Source: Halopseudomonas formosensis
Lineage (GTDB): Bacteria; Pseudomonadota; Gammaproteobacteria; Pseudomonadales; Pseudomonadaceae
NCBI RefSeq assembly: GCF_900115905.1
Contig: NZ_FOYD01000006.1
Span: 1-64,000, forward strand
Length of the DNA: 64,000 bases
Direction of reading: 5' to 3'
The notes under the pieces are model-generated. The model saw only the letters and a list, made by a program, of their open reading frames with translations, did not search any database and had not been told where the DNA came from. Positions 28,594-36,963 of this stretch are shown piece after piece. Position 1 is the stretch's first letter, and the number at the start of each line of letters is the position of its first letter. A program made the translations under genes and the position numbers.

Positions 28594-28626
28594 TCAGGCC
28601 GCCGGCCGGCACAACCTGACTTTTTC
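28594..28626 (+). terminator. Probable terminator after the DUF3094 gene
   Basis: TCAGG (28594-28598) and CCTGA (28615-28619) close a GC-rich loop with internal self-complementarity (CCGGCCGG), followed by CTTTTTC. Confidence 0.55.
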
Positions 28627-28647
28627 TTCGACAGCCCTTTTTCAGGG

Positions 28648-28675
28648 TTGACAGCACCGCTGTGGCGGGTAAAAT
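28648..28675 (+). promoter_or_regulatory. Strong sigma-70 promoter for the tRNA cluster
   Basis: A perfect TTGACA (28648-28653) and TAAAAT (28670-28675) are 16 bases apart, followed by a GC-rich discriminator, as expected of stringently controlled tRNA operons. Confidence 0.8.
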
Positions 28676-28741
28676 GGCGCGCCTCGACAGGGGATATATG
28701 GCCACAGCCCAATCCTCTGAAGGGTGTTTTCAGGATATAAT

Positions 28742-28817
28742 TCCGCGATAGCTCAGTCGGTAGAGCAAATGACTGTTAATCATTGGGTCCCTGGTTCGAG
28801 TCCAGGTCGCGGAGCCA
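28742..28817 (+). tRNA. tRNA-Asn (GTT)
   Basis: A 76-base cloverleaf with acceptor TCCGCGA/TCGCGGA, anticodon GTT in GACTGTTAATC, T-arm CTGGTTCGAGTCCAG and encoded CCA. Confidence 0.97.
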
Positions 28818-28830
28818 TCCTGTCAATATT

Positions 28831-28907
28831 CGGGGTATAGCGCAGTCTGGTAGCGCGCCTGCTTTGGGAGCAGGATGTCGGGAGTTCGAATCCCCCTACC
28901 CCGACCA
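28831..28907 (+). tRNA. tRNA-Pro (TGG)
   Basis: A 77-base cloverleaf with acceptor CGGGGTA/TACCCCG, anticodon TGG in CTTTGGGAG, a standard T-loop TTCGAAT and encoded CCA. It lies 13 bases after tRNA-Asn. Confidence 0.97.
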
Positions 28908-28916
28908 ATTTTGAGC

Positions 28917-28992
28917 GGGTCGTTAGCTCAGCTGGTAGAGCAGTTGGCTTTTAACCAATTGGTCGCAGGTTCGAATCCTGCACGACCCACCA
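28917..28992 (+). tRNA. tRNA-Lys (TTT)
   Basis: A 76-base cloverleaf with acceptor GGGTCGT/ACGACCC, anticodon TTT in GGCTTTTAACC, T-arm GCAGGTTCGAATCCTGC and encoded CCA. It is the last of three tRNAs in one transcript. Confidence 0.97.
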
Positions 28993-29148
28993 CTCAAAAC
29001 TTCCTGTTCGCCCTCTCCTCCTCAAATCCGCTTATCGTGTCCGTCCGGGATGATTGTCCAGGCGGGGCTTGATGCTGTGTGTTCGACCCTCCAGAGACCT
29101 CTTTGCGCCGGCGATTTATCGCAGCCTGTGGGCGCGCGTTGCGCGCCG

Positions 29149-29353
29149 TTCGCAGCCGGGGCGCTGCTCCTACAACGGATGAGCAACTCCAAGATCGCCT
29201 GTAGGAGCAGCGCCCCCGCTGCGAAAGGCCCCCACTACAAAAAGCCGAGCCCCCTCCGCTCTGCTGTAGGAGCAGCGCCCCGCTGCGAAAGCCCCCCACC
29301 ACCAAAGCCGAGCACCTCTCCGCTCTGCTGTAGGAGCAGCGCCCCGCTGCGAA
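29149..29353. repeat. REP cluster: one reverse and three direct copies
   Basis: A reverse copy (29149-29174) faces three forward copies that begin CTGTAGGAGCAGCGCC at 29199, 29264 and 29328, spaced 65 and 64 bases apart. The spacers also repeat, sharing AAAGCCGAGC and CCGCTCTG. It fills the 436-base gene-free stretch between tRNA-Lys and pckA. The rest of that stretch (28993-29148) shows no gene or motif I can support. Confidence 0.85.
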
Positions 29354-29384
29354 AGGCCCCATACCATCAGCACCCCAGAAACAA

Positions 29385-29409
29385 CAAACCCGCCATGCAG
29401 GCGGGTTTG
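29385..29409 (-). terminator. Intrinsic terminator after pckA
   Basis: CAAACCCGCC (29385-29394) pairs perfectly with GGCGGGTTTG (29400-29409). On the pckA strand the stem leads into a short T-rich tract (GTTTGTTGTTT). Confidence 0.85.
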
Positions 29410-29428
29410 TCACATCAAGGGGTCAGCC

Positions 29429-30973
29429 TTACAGCTGCGGACCGGCCTTGACGATGGCTTCGGCCACATCGAACTTCTTGAAGTTCTGGATGAACAGGCC
29501 GGCCAGATCCCGGGCGGCGGCATCGTAGGCAGCCGGGTCAGCCCAGGTGTTGCGGGGGTTCAGCAGCTTGCTGTCGACACCCTCAACGGCCTTGGGCACG
29601 TCCAGGTTGATGACCGGGACGTGCTCGGTCTCGGCGCCGACCAGAGCGCCGGACTGGATGGCGGTGATGATGGCCCGGGTAGTGGGGATGCTGAAGCGGG
29701 TGCCCACACCGTAACCACCGCCGGTCCAACCGGTGTTGACCAGGTAGACCTTGCTGCCGAAGGCATTGATGCGCTTGATCAGCAGTTCGGCGTAAACACC
29801 AGCCGGACGCGGGAAGAACGGTGCGCCGAAGCAGGTGGAGAAGGTCGACTTGATGCCGCCGCCCGAACCCATCTCGGTGGAACCGACCAGCGCGGTGTAA
29901 CCGGACAGGAAGTGGTAGGCCGCCTGCTCGTTGTTCAGGATGGACACCGGGGGCAGTACGCCGGTCAGGTCGCAGGTCAGGAAGATGATGGCGTTCGGCT
30001 CACCGGCCAGGTTCGCCTCGACACGCTTCTCGACATGCTCCAGCGGATAGGCGGCACGGGTGTTCTGGGTCAGGCTCACATCGGCGTAATCGGCCTTGCG
30101 GGTCTGCGGATCGATGATGACGTTTTCCAGCACGGAGCCGAACTTGATGGCATTCCAGATCACCGGCTCGTTCTTCTGCGACAGGTCGATGCACTTGGCG
30201 TAGCAGCCACCCTCGATGTTGAACACCACGCCCTCACCCCAGCCATGCTCGTCGTCCCCGATCAGGTTGCGTGCCGGATCGGCGGACAGGGTGGTCTTGC
30301 CGGTGCCGGACAGACCGAAGAACAGGGTGGTATCGCCGTCGTCGCCCACGTTGGCGGCGCAGTGCATCGGCAGCACGTCCTTGGCCGGCAGCAGGAAGTT
30401 CTGCACCGAGAACATCGCCTTCTTCATCTCGCCGGCGTACTGCATGCCAGCCAGCAGTACCTTGCGCTGGGCGAAGTTGATGATCACGCAACCATCGCTG
30501 TTGGTGCCGTCACGCTCGGGCTCGCAGACGAAGTGCGGCGCATTGAGGATCTGCCACTCGTCCTTGCCGGCCGGATTGTACTGCTCGGGATTGATGAACA
30601 GGGTACGGCCGAACAGGTTGTGCCAGGCGGTTTCGGTTTCCATGACCACCGGCAGGTAGTGCTCGGGGCTGGCACCCACGTGTACACGCGAAGCGTAGCT
30701 GGGACCTTCGGCCAGGTAGTCCTCCACCCGGGTCCACAGGGCATCGAACTTGTCAGCCGGGAACGGGCGGTTGATGGGACCCCAGGCGATATCGGCACTG
30801 GTGGACGGCTCATCGACGATGAAACGGTCCATGGGCGAACGGCCGGTACGCTCACCAGTCTTCACGACCAGAGCTCCGGTATCGGCCAGCTGACCCTCAT
30901 TGCGCTGGATCGCCGCCTCGATCAACTCGGCGATGCTCAGGTCGTTAAATACGGTATTGGTTGCTTGCGTCAT
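29429..30973 (-). CDS. pckA: Phosphoenolpyruvate carboxykinase (ATP)
   Basis: A 514-residue cytosolic enzyme that converts oxaloacetate and ATP to phosphoenolpyruvate, the entry to gluconeogenesis. The kinase P-loop GLSGTGKT is at 220-227, with downstream GDDEHGWG and the ERTGRSP substrate loop near 41-47. Length is normal. The ATG at 30973 is favoured, though a TTG one codon earlier is nearer the GAGGA site. It ends at a clear terminator; hslO lies upstream on the same strand, 163 bases away. Confidence 0.96.
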   Translation of the reverse strand: MTQATNTVFNDLSIAELIEAAIQRNEGQLADTGALVVKTGERTGRSPMDRFIVDEPSTSADIAWGPINRPFPADKFDALWTRVEDYLAEGPSYASRVHVGASPEHYLPVVMETETAWHNLFGRTLFINPEQYNPAGKDEWQILNAPHFVCEPERDGTNSDGCVIINFAQRKVLLAGMQYAGEMKKAMFSVQNFLLPAKDVLPMHCAANVGDDGDTTLFFGLSGTGKTTLSADPARNLIGDDEHGWGEGVVFNIEGGCYAKCIDLSQKNEPVIWNAIKFGSVLENVIIDPQTRKADYADVSLTQNTRAAYPLEHVEKRVEANLAGEPNAIIFLTCDLTGVLPPVSILNNEQAAYHFLSGYTALVGSTEMGSGGGIKSTFSTCFGAPFFPRPAGVYAELLIKRINAFGSKVYLVNTGWTGGGYGVGTRFSIPTTRAIITAIQSGALVGAETEHVPVINLDVPKAVEGVDSKLLNPRNTWADPAAYDAAARDLAGLFIQNFKKFDVAEAIVKAGPQL

Positions 30974-31136
30974 CAAACTTAATCCTCTTCGGCTTGACCG
31001 AAATCTCCATAAGACCGACGGTTTCGGCCTCGCCCGTGGGGGTTACAGTTCCTCAAAAAATCAAGCGGCATGGCCGCGCAGGCGCGACATTATGCCAAAG
31101 AATTACGCGGCGCGCTAAGCCGAGCGCCGGGTGACC

Positions 31137-32018
31137 TCAATGCAGGCTTCTGGCATGCTCCCGGGCCTTGTCGAACAGCGTCTGCAGGGCAGCCTGATCA
31201 AAGCGGTAACAGGCATTGCAGAACTGGCAGTCCACCCTGATTTCGCCGCCCTGTTCGGCCAGCAGCGCGAAGGCATCCTCGCGTCCCAGGCTGATCAGCG
31301 CGTTACCCGAACGCTCCGGCGAGCAGCTGCAGCGGAAGCACACCGGCTGCTCGTCGAACAGGCGCACATCCTCCTCATGGTACAGGCGGTGCAGTATGGT
31401 GCGATTGTCCAGGGCCTTCAGCTCCTCGACGGTGAGGGTGTCGGCCAGGGTGCTCAGACGATTCCAGGTCTCCTGACGGGCGGTCGGATCGGTTTCCCGG
31501 TTGGCCGGCAGCGCCTGCAGCATGAAGCCGCGCGCCATCTGGCCGTCGGCCAGCAGGCGGAAGCGGCTGGGCAATTGTTCGGAGCTGTCGAAGTAGCCCG
31601 CCAGAGCATCGGCCAGGCTGGTCCCGGTCAGCGCCACCACGCCCTGATAGCGTTGCCCACGTTCGGGGTCCACGGTAATCGCCAGCACGCCGTCGGGCAT
31701 GAGCTCGGACAGGGTGTCACCGCTCAGTTCATCGGCATAGCGCGCAATACCGCGCACTTCCTGGCGACTGGAACACTCCACCATCAGGGTGGACAGGGGG
31801 CCGGAGGAACGGGCCTGCATGACCAGCAGACCGTCGAACTTGATGGCGGTGGACAGCAGGACTGCGGCGGCAAGCATCTCCCCCAGCAGCGCCTTGACCG
31901 GTTCGGGATAGTCGTGACGGGCGAGGATCTCGCGATAACTCTCGTTCAGCGATACCAGTTCGCCGCGCACATCGGCCTGCTCGAAAATAAAACGCTGTGT
32001 GACATCCTGGGATGGCAT
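31137..32018 (-). CDS. hslO: Redox-regulated chaperone Hsp33
   Basis: A 293-residue chaperone switched on by oxidative unfolding. The C-terminal redox centre is present as Cys-Ser-Cys within CFRCSCSPERS and CQFCNAC, giving the CxC...CxxC zinc site. The start at 32018 follows GAAGG; an upstream in-frame start at 32054 is less likely. hslR lies upstream on the same strand, a pairing seen in many gammaproteobacteria. Confidence 0.95.
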   Translation of the reverse strand: MPSQDVTQRFIFEQADVRGELVSLNESYREILARHDYPEPVKALLGEMLAAAVLLSTAIKFDGLLVMQARSSGPLSTLMVECSSRQEVRGIARYADELSGDTLSELMPDGVLAITVDPERGQRYQGVVALTGTSLADALAGYFDSSEQLPSRFRLLADGQMARGFMLQALPANRETDPTARQETWNRLSTLADTLTVEELKALDNRTILHRLYHEEDVRLFDEQPVCFRCSCSPERSGNALISLGREDAFALLAEQGGEIRVDCQFCNACYRFDQAALQTLFDKAREHARSLH

Positions 32019-32097
32019 GACGGGAACCTTCGAAAAACGTCGATTATAACCCACGACCCACAGAAGGGTATCCGCAAACTGACGGAGCGCCCCGCCC

Positions 32098-32493
32098 TCA
32101 GTCGCCCTGCTGCTCCTTGAACCGGTGGATCTGGCGGCGCTGCTTCTTGGTCGGGCGCTGCTCGCTGATCACCAGCCCCGGACCTGCGGCCTTGCGCGCG
32201 GCGGCAGCCTGTTCGCGCAGACGGATGCTTTGCGCAGTCTCCTCATAGAGCAGCTGCGCCTCGGGCGCGCCCCGGCGAGTCATGGAGATGGCACGTATCA
32301 CCACGGTACGATCATCGAAGCCCTGGCGGATTCGCAACTGGTCGCCTACTCTGGGCTCCTTGCTGGGTTTGCAGCGCTCGCCGGCGTAATGCACCTTGCC
32401 GCCTTCCACGGCGGCCTTGGCCAGGCCACGGGTCTTGAAAAAGCGCGCCGCCCAGAGCCATTTATCGAGGCGCGGCTTGCTGTCTTCACTCAT
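32098..32493 (-). CDS. hslR: Heat-shock S4-domain RNA-binding protein Hsp15
   Basis: A 131-residue protein with an N-terminal S4 domain (RLDKWLWAARFFKTRGLAKAA) and a basic C-terminal tail. In E. coli, Hsp15 binds free 50S subunits that still carry peptidyl-tRNA and helps recycle them. The ATG at 32493 matches the family N-terminus; the frame extends to 32565 without a ribosome site. Confidence 0.93.
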   Translation of the reverse strand: MSEDSKPRLDKWLWAARFFKTRGLAKAAVEGGKVHYAGERCKPSKEPRVGDQLRIRQGFDDRTVVIRAISMTRRGAPEAQLLYEETAQSIRLREQAAAARKAAGPGLVISEQRPTKKQRRQIHRFKEQQGD

Positions 32494-32600
32494 TGATGGG
32501 GGACTCCATGCATTTCTTCCGGCAGCCAGTGTATCAAGCTTGTTGAAAGGCCGATCATGGTCCATGATGCGCGCGATCAGAGCCCTGTGGCGGAGACAGC

Positions 32601-33068
32601 ATGAAAACCTTTGACCATCTGAGCGTGATCGGTCTGCGCGAATGGATAGGCCTGCCCGAACTGGGCATCGACCGGGTCCGCGCCAAGGTGGACAGCGGCG
32701 CGAAAACCTCCGCCCTGCATGCCAGCGATATCGTCACCTTCTACCGCGACGGCGAAACCTGGGTGCGCTTCAAGGCACACACCGGCACCCGGCGCCACCC
32801 CAGGGACGTTGAATGCGAAGCCAGACTGGTCAGTTTCAGGCGGGTCAGGAGTTCCAATGGTCAGCTGCAGGAGCGCCACGTGATTCGCACCGACCTGGTG
32901 CTCGGTGACCAGCGCTGGCCGGTGGACTTCACCCTGACCTGCCGGGAATCGATGCGCTACCGCGTGCTGCTCGGCTGCAGCGCCATGCTCGATGGCCAGC
33001 TTGTGATCAACCCCGGACAACGCTTCGTCCAGGGCTTTCCCCAGACCGATCGAACCCTCAGAGGTTGA
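32601..33068 (+). CDS. rimB: RimK-associated retropepsin-like protease
   Basis: A 155-residue protein of the Zn_protease/retropepsin-like family (Pfam PF05618), with the catalytic DSGAKTSALHA motif at about 31-41. In Pseudomonas fluorescens, RimB acts with RimK in modifying ribosomal protein S6. It stands 10 bases before rimK. No separate rimA-like gene is evident; hslR is divergent on the other side. Confidence 0.85.
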   Translation: MKTFDHLSVIGLREWIGLPELGIDRVRAKVDSGAKTSALHASDIVTFYRDGETWVRFKAHTGTRRHPRDVECEARLVSFRRVRSSNGQLQERHVIRTDLVLGDQRWPVDFTLTCRESMRYRVLLGCSAMLDGQLVINPGQRFVQGFPQTDRTLRG

Positions 33069-33078
33069 ATAGAACACC

Positions 33079-33984
33079 ATGAAAATTGCGGTACTGTCGC
33101 GCAACCCCAACCTCTACTCCACCCGGCGCCTGGTCGAGGCCGGACGAGAGCGCGGCCATGAGGTTCATGTCATCGACACCCTGCGTGCCTACATGAACAT
33201 CGCCAGCCACAAGCCGAGCATCCACTACAAGGGGGCCGAGCTGGAGCCCTTCGACGCGGTGATTCCGCGCATCGGCGCCTCCATCACCTTCTATGGTACG
33301 GCCGTGCTGCGCCAGTTCGAGATGATGGGCGTGTTCCCGCTCAACGAATCGGTGGCCATCAGCCGCTCCCGGGACAAGCTGCGTTCGCTGCAGCTGCTGT
33401 CACGCAAGGGCGTGGGTCTGCCGGTGACCGGATTCGCCCACTCTCCCGACGACATTCCCGACCTGATCAGCATGGTCGGTGGCGCGCCGCTGGTGATCAA
33501 GCTGCTGGAGGGGACCCAGGGTATCGGTGTGGTGATGTGCGAGACCGAGAAGGCCGCCGAGTCGGTACTGGAAGCCTTCATGGGCCTGAAGGCCAACATC
33601 ATGGTGCAGGAGTACATCCGCGAGGCCGGCGGGGCGGACATCCGTTGCCTGGTCGTCGGCGACAAGGTGATCGCCGCCATGAAACGCCAGGCGCGGCCGG
33701 GGGAGTTCCGTTCCAACCTGCACCACGGCGGCAGCGCCAGCCTGATCAAGATCACTCCCGAGGAGCGCATGACCGCGGTACGCGCGGCCAAGGTGATGGG
33801 ACTGAACGTGGCGGGGGTGGATATCCTGCGCTCCAACCACGGTCCGGTGGTAATGGAAGTCAACTCCTCGCCGGGACTGCAGGGCATAGAGTCGACCACC
33901 GGCAAGGACGTGGCCGGCCTCATCATCAGCTATATCGAGAAGAACGCTCGACCCAACCAGACCCGCACCAAGGGCAAGGGCTGA
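33079..33984 (+). CDS. rimK: Ribosomal protein S6 glutamate ligase
   Basis: A 301-residue ATP-grasp ligase that adds glutamates to the C-terminus of ribosomal protein S6. It begins [18 protein letters not shown], shows the ATP-binding [13 protein letters not shown] and the metal-binding [10 protein letters not shown]. Full length. It forms a pair with rimB and converges on yrfG with a 6-base gap. Confidence 0.94.
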   Translation: MKIAVLSRNPNLYSTRRLVEAGRERGHEVHVIDTLRAYMNIASHKPSIHYKGAELEPFDAVIPRIGASITFYGTAVLRQFEMMGVFPLNESVAISRSRDKLRSLQLLSRKGVGLPVTGFAHSPDDIPDLISMVGGAPLVIKLLEGTQGIGVVMCETEKAAESVLEAFMGLKANIMVQEYIREAGGADIRCLVVGDKVIAAMKRQARPGEFRSNLHHGGSASLIKITPEERMTAVRAAKVMGLNVAGVDILRSNHGPVVMEVNSSPGLQGIESTTGKDVAGLIISYIEKNARPNQTRTKGKG

Positions 33985-33990
33985 GAGCGG

Positions 33991-34680
33991 TCAGGCCTCC
34001 CGGACCTCGAGCGGGTGGCCTGCCTCGATATCCCGCACCAGACTGAGATAGTCCTCCACCGCCGCGAATTCCTCGGTATCGCGCCGCTCACCGCGGCTGT
34101 CGGGCTGACGCACCGCCAGCAGCTGGCCGATGCCGAACTGCCGGGCCGCGCGCAGTATGCCCAGACTGTCATCGATGAACAGGGTCCGCTCGGGCTCGAA
34201 GTCCACTTCAGAGCGCAGGGCCTGCCAGAAGCGCTGCTCCTCCTTGGGATAACCGAAGTCGTGGGAGCTGATCAGGCGCTGGAACCAGGTGCGCAGCTGT
34301 ACCCGCTCCATCTTCAGGGACAGGGAATCGCGGTGGGCGTTGGTGATCAGCACCACCTGGCGGCCACTGCGCTGCAGCGCCTGGAGGAAGAGGTCCGCAT
34401 CGGGTCGCAACTGGATCAGATGGGCCACCTCCCGCTTCAGCTCGACGATCGGCAGATCCAGCTCGCGGGTCCAGAAGTCCAGGCAGTACCAGTCGAGCTG
34501 CCCCTGGATGCGCTGCATCAGCGGAAAGATCCGTTCCCGGGCCCACTGCTCGGACTGGCCGTGCTTGCGGGCGTAGCACCGCGGCAGGTACTCGACCCAG
34601 AAGTGATTGTCGAAATGCAGATCCAGCAGAGTGCCGTCCATATCCAGCAGGACGGTATCTATGGTGTTCCAGTCAGGCAT
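33991..34680 (-). CDS. yrfG: HAD-family purine nucleotidase (YrfG-like)
   Basis: A 229-residue haloacid dehalogenase-type phosphatase. Motif I is DMDGTLLDL (13-21), motif II LITNAHRD, and motif IV FIDDSLGIL. E. coli YrfG hydrolyses GMP and IMP, and the synteny with hslR/hslO and nudE supports the same assignment. The stop lies 6 bases from that of rimK. Confidence 0.88.
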   Translation of the reverse strand: MPDWNTIDTVLLDMDGTLLDLHFDNHFWVEYLPRCYARKHGQSEQWARERIFPLMQRIQGQLDWYCLDFWTRELDLPIVELKREVAHLIQLRPDADLFLQALQRSGRQVVLITNAHRDSLSLKMERVQLRTWFQRLISSHDFGYPKEEQRFWQALRSEVDFEPERTLFIDDSLGILRAARQFGIGQLLAVRQPDSRGERRDTEEFAAVEDYLSLVRDIEAGHPLEVREA

Positions 34681-34745
34681 GGCAGTTGGGTTTTGAACAG
34701 GTGGACGGCTATGATAACAGACCAGCCAGTGACCACGGAGACAGC

Positions 34746-35312
34746 ATGCCGCAGAAGCCAGACATCCTTGACGCCCGCATTGTCGCGAAGAGCCGCCTGT
34801 TCACCGTGGAACAGATGCAACTGAGGTTCAGCAACGGCACCGAGCGCACCTATGAACGCCTGGTCAGCTCCGGCTCCGGTTACGGCGCGGTGATGGTGGT
34901 GGCGCTGAAGGATGCCCGCACCGCCCTGCTGATCGAGGAGTACTGTGGCGGCACTCAGGAATACGAACTGTCCCTGCCCAAGGGGCTGGTCGAACCCGGC
35001 GAGGACGTGCTGGATGCGGCCAACCGCGAACTGATGGAGGAAGCCGGGTTCGGTGCCAGGCAGCTGGAGCTGCTGGGCAAGCTGTCCCTGTCACCGGGCT
35101 ACATGAGCCAGAGCATTTCCGTGGTGCTGGCCCGGGACCTGTACGAGAAGCGCCTGCCGGGCGACGAGCCCGAGCCCATCCGGGTCGACAGTGTCGATCT
35201 GTATGACCTCAGCGGTCTCATGAGCCGTCCCGGCTTCTCCGAAGGCCGCGCGCTGGCTGCGCTCTACCTGGTGCGGGATCTGCTGGAACAACGTGGAGAG
35301 CTGAGTCGATGA
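34746..35312 (+). CDS. nudE: ADP compounds hydrolase
   Basis: A 188-residue Nudix hydrolase that cleaves ADP-ribose, NADH and diadenosine polyphosphates. The Nudix box runs GLVEPGEDVLDAANRELMEE then AGF, with every key Glu present. The ATG at 34746 fits the family start and has GGAG about 8 bases before it. The last four bases overlap the start of cysQ, so translation is coupled. Confidence 0.92.
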   Translation: MPQKPDILDARIVAKSRLFTVEQMQLRFSNGTERTYERLVSSGSGYGAVMVVALKDARTALLIEEYCGGTQEYELSLPKGLVEPGEDVLDAANRELMEEAGFGARQLELLGKLSLSPGYMSQSISVVLARDLYEKRLPGDEPEPIRVDSVDLYDLSGLMSRPGFSEGRALAALYLVRDLLEQRGELSR

Positions 35313-36112
35313 CCCTGCCCTTTGCCGTTGAAGCCCTGTGCCAGCTGGCCCGGGACGCCGGCGAGATCGCCCTGCCCTGGTGGCGCCAGGACCCCGAGGT
35401 GATCACCAAGGCCGATGATTCACCGGTCACCGCCGCCGATCTGGCCGCCAACAGACACATCATGCAGGGTCTCCAGGCCCTGACCCCGGATATTCCCATC
35501 CTCTCCGAGGAAGCGGCCGATGTACCCTACGAGGCGCGCCGGCACTGGACGCGCTTCTGGCTGGTGGATCCGCTGGATGGCACCCGGGAGTTCATCGCCG
35601 GCACCGACGAATTCACTGTCAACATCGCCCTGATCGAAGCGGACCAGGTGCGTTTCGGTGTGGTGGGCGTCCCCGCACGCGGCGTGCTCTACTGGGGCGG
35701 CGCCGGGCTGGGCAGCTGGCGCCGGCAGGGCGATGGGCCCGCCGAGCCGATCCGCTGTCGCGCCCCCGCCGAGCCCCTGCGGGTGGTCGCCAGCCGCCGC
35801 CACAGCAGTCCCGACCAGGAAGCCCTGCTCGAACGCCTGCAGGCCGCCCGTAGCCTGGAGTTGACCAATGTCGGCAGCTCGCTCAAGTTCTGTGTACTGG
35901 CCGAAGGCAGCGCCGATCTCTACCCGCGTTTTGCCCCCACCAGCCAGTGGGATACCGCCGCCGCCCAGGCCGTAGTGGAAGGGGCCGGTGGTCAGGTGCT
36001 GGGACTGGATGGCCGGCGTTTTCACTACCCCCAGCGCGCCGACTGGCTGAACCCCTGGTTCATCGCCACCGGCTTGCCTGACGGAGCACTGACCCGATTG
36101 CTGCTCGACTAG
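35309..36112 (+). CDS. cysQ: 3'(2'),5'-bisphosphate nucleotidase
   Basis: A 267-residue Mg-dependent phosphatase of the inositol monophosphatase superfamily, which removes the 3' phosphate from PAP formed in sulfate assimilation. Metal-binding motifs SEEA, DPLDGTREF and WDTAAAQAV are all present. It overlaps nudE by four bases (ATGA). Confidence 0.94.
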   Translation: MTLPFAVEALCQLARDAGEIALPWWRQDPEVITKADDSPVTAADLAANRHIMQGLQALTPDIPILSEEAADVPYEARRHWTRFWLVDPLDGTREFIAGTDEFTVNIALIEADQVRFGVVGVPARGVLYWGGAGLGSWRRQGDGPAEPIRCRAPAEPLRVVASRRHSSPDQEALLERLQAARSLELTNVGSSLKFCVLAEGSADLYPRFAPTSQWDTAAAQAVVEGAGGQVLGLDGRRFHYPQRADWLNPWFIATGLPDGALTRLLLD

Positions 36113-36163
36113 CTAGACTGGGAGCTGATCCCACCCCATTCATTCAGGATTCAGGAGTCGGCC

Positions 36164-36805
<642 letters not shown>

Positions 36806-36848
36806 TAGTTTTTTACTTGCGAATTCAGCGGATTGCTAATAAAACATC

Positions 36849-36922
36849 CGCTCTGCCATGAGCATCACCGGGATTCCAGCGAGCCGGTGATGTTCGTCTG
36901 ACGCTCTTCGGACATCAGAGCG
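36849..36922 (+). ncRNA. Structured leader before the Mrp operon, candidate riboswitch
   Basis: CGCTCTG (36849-36855) pairs perfectly with CAGAGCG (36916-36922) and encloses a 9-bp hairpin, CATCACCGG (36863-36871) with CCGGTGATG (36884-36892). A helix closing a junction is a riboswitch-like layout. An upstream AGCGGAT (36827-36833) can instead pair with ATCCGCT (36846-36852), which overlaps the closing helix, so the two are mutually exclusive. A weak promoter, TTACTT (36813) and TAATAA (36837), is possible. The domain ends 41 bases before the mnhA start. A cation-sensing role (for example a Na+ riboswitch) is a guess from the downstream genes; I cannot confirm a family. Confidence 0.5.
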
Positions 36923-36963
36923 CGATAACAAATCCCTCTCAAATTCAGTCATCCCGGGAGCCC

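Noticed and set aside
28742-28992. tRNA genes as an integration site for a genomic island
   Set aside because: No integrase, no duplicated tRNA 3' end and no foreign genes follow; the adjacent region is REP repeats and pckA.
29199-29353. Regularly spaced direct repeats that could suggest a CRISPR array
   Set aside because: Only three units, spacers are themselves similar, no cas genes, and the repeat is a Pseudomonas-type REP sequence.
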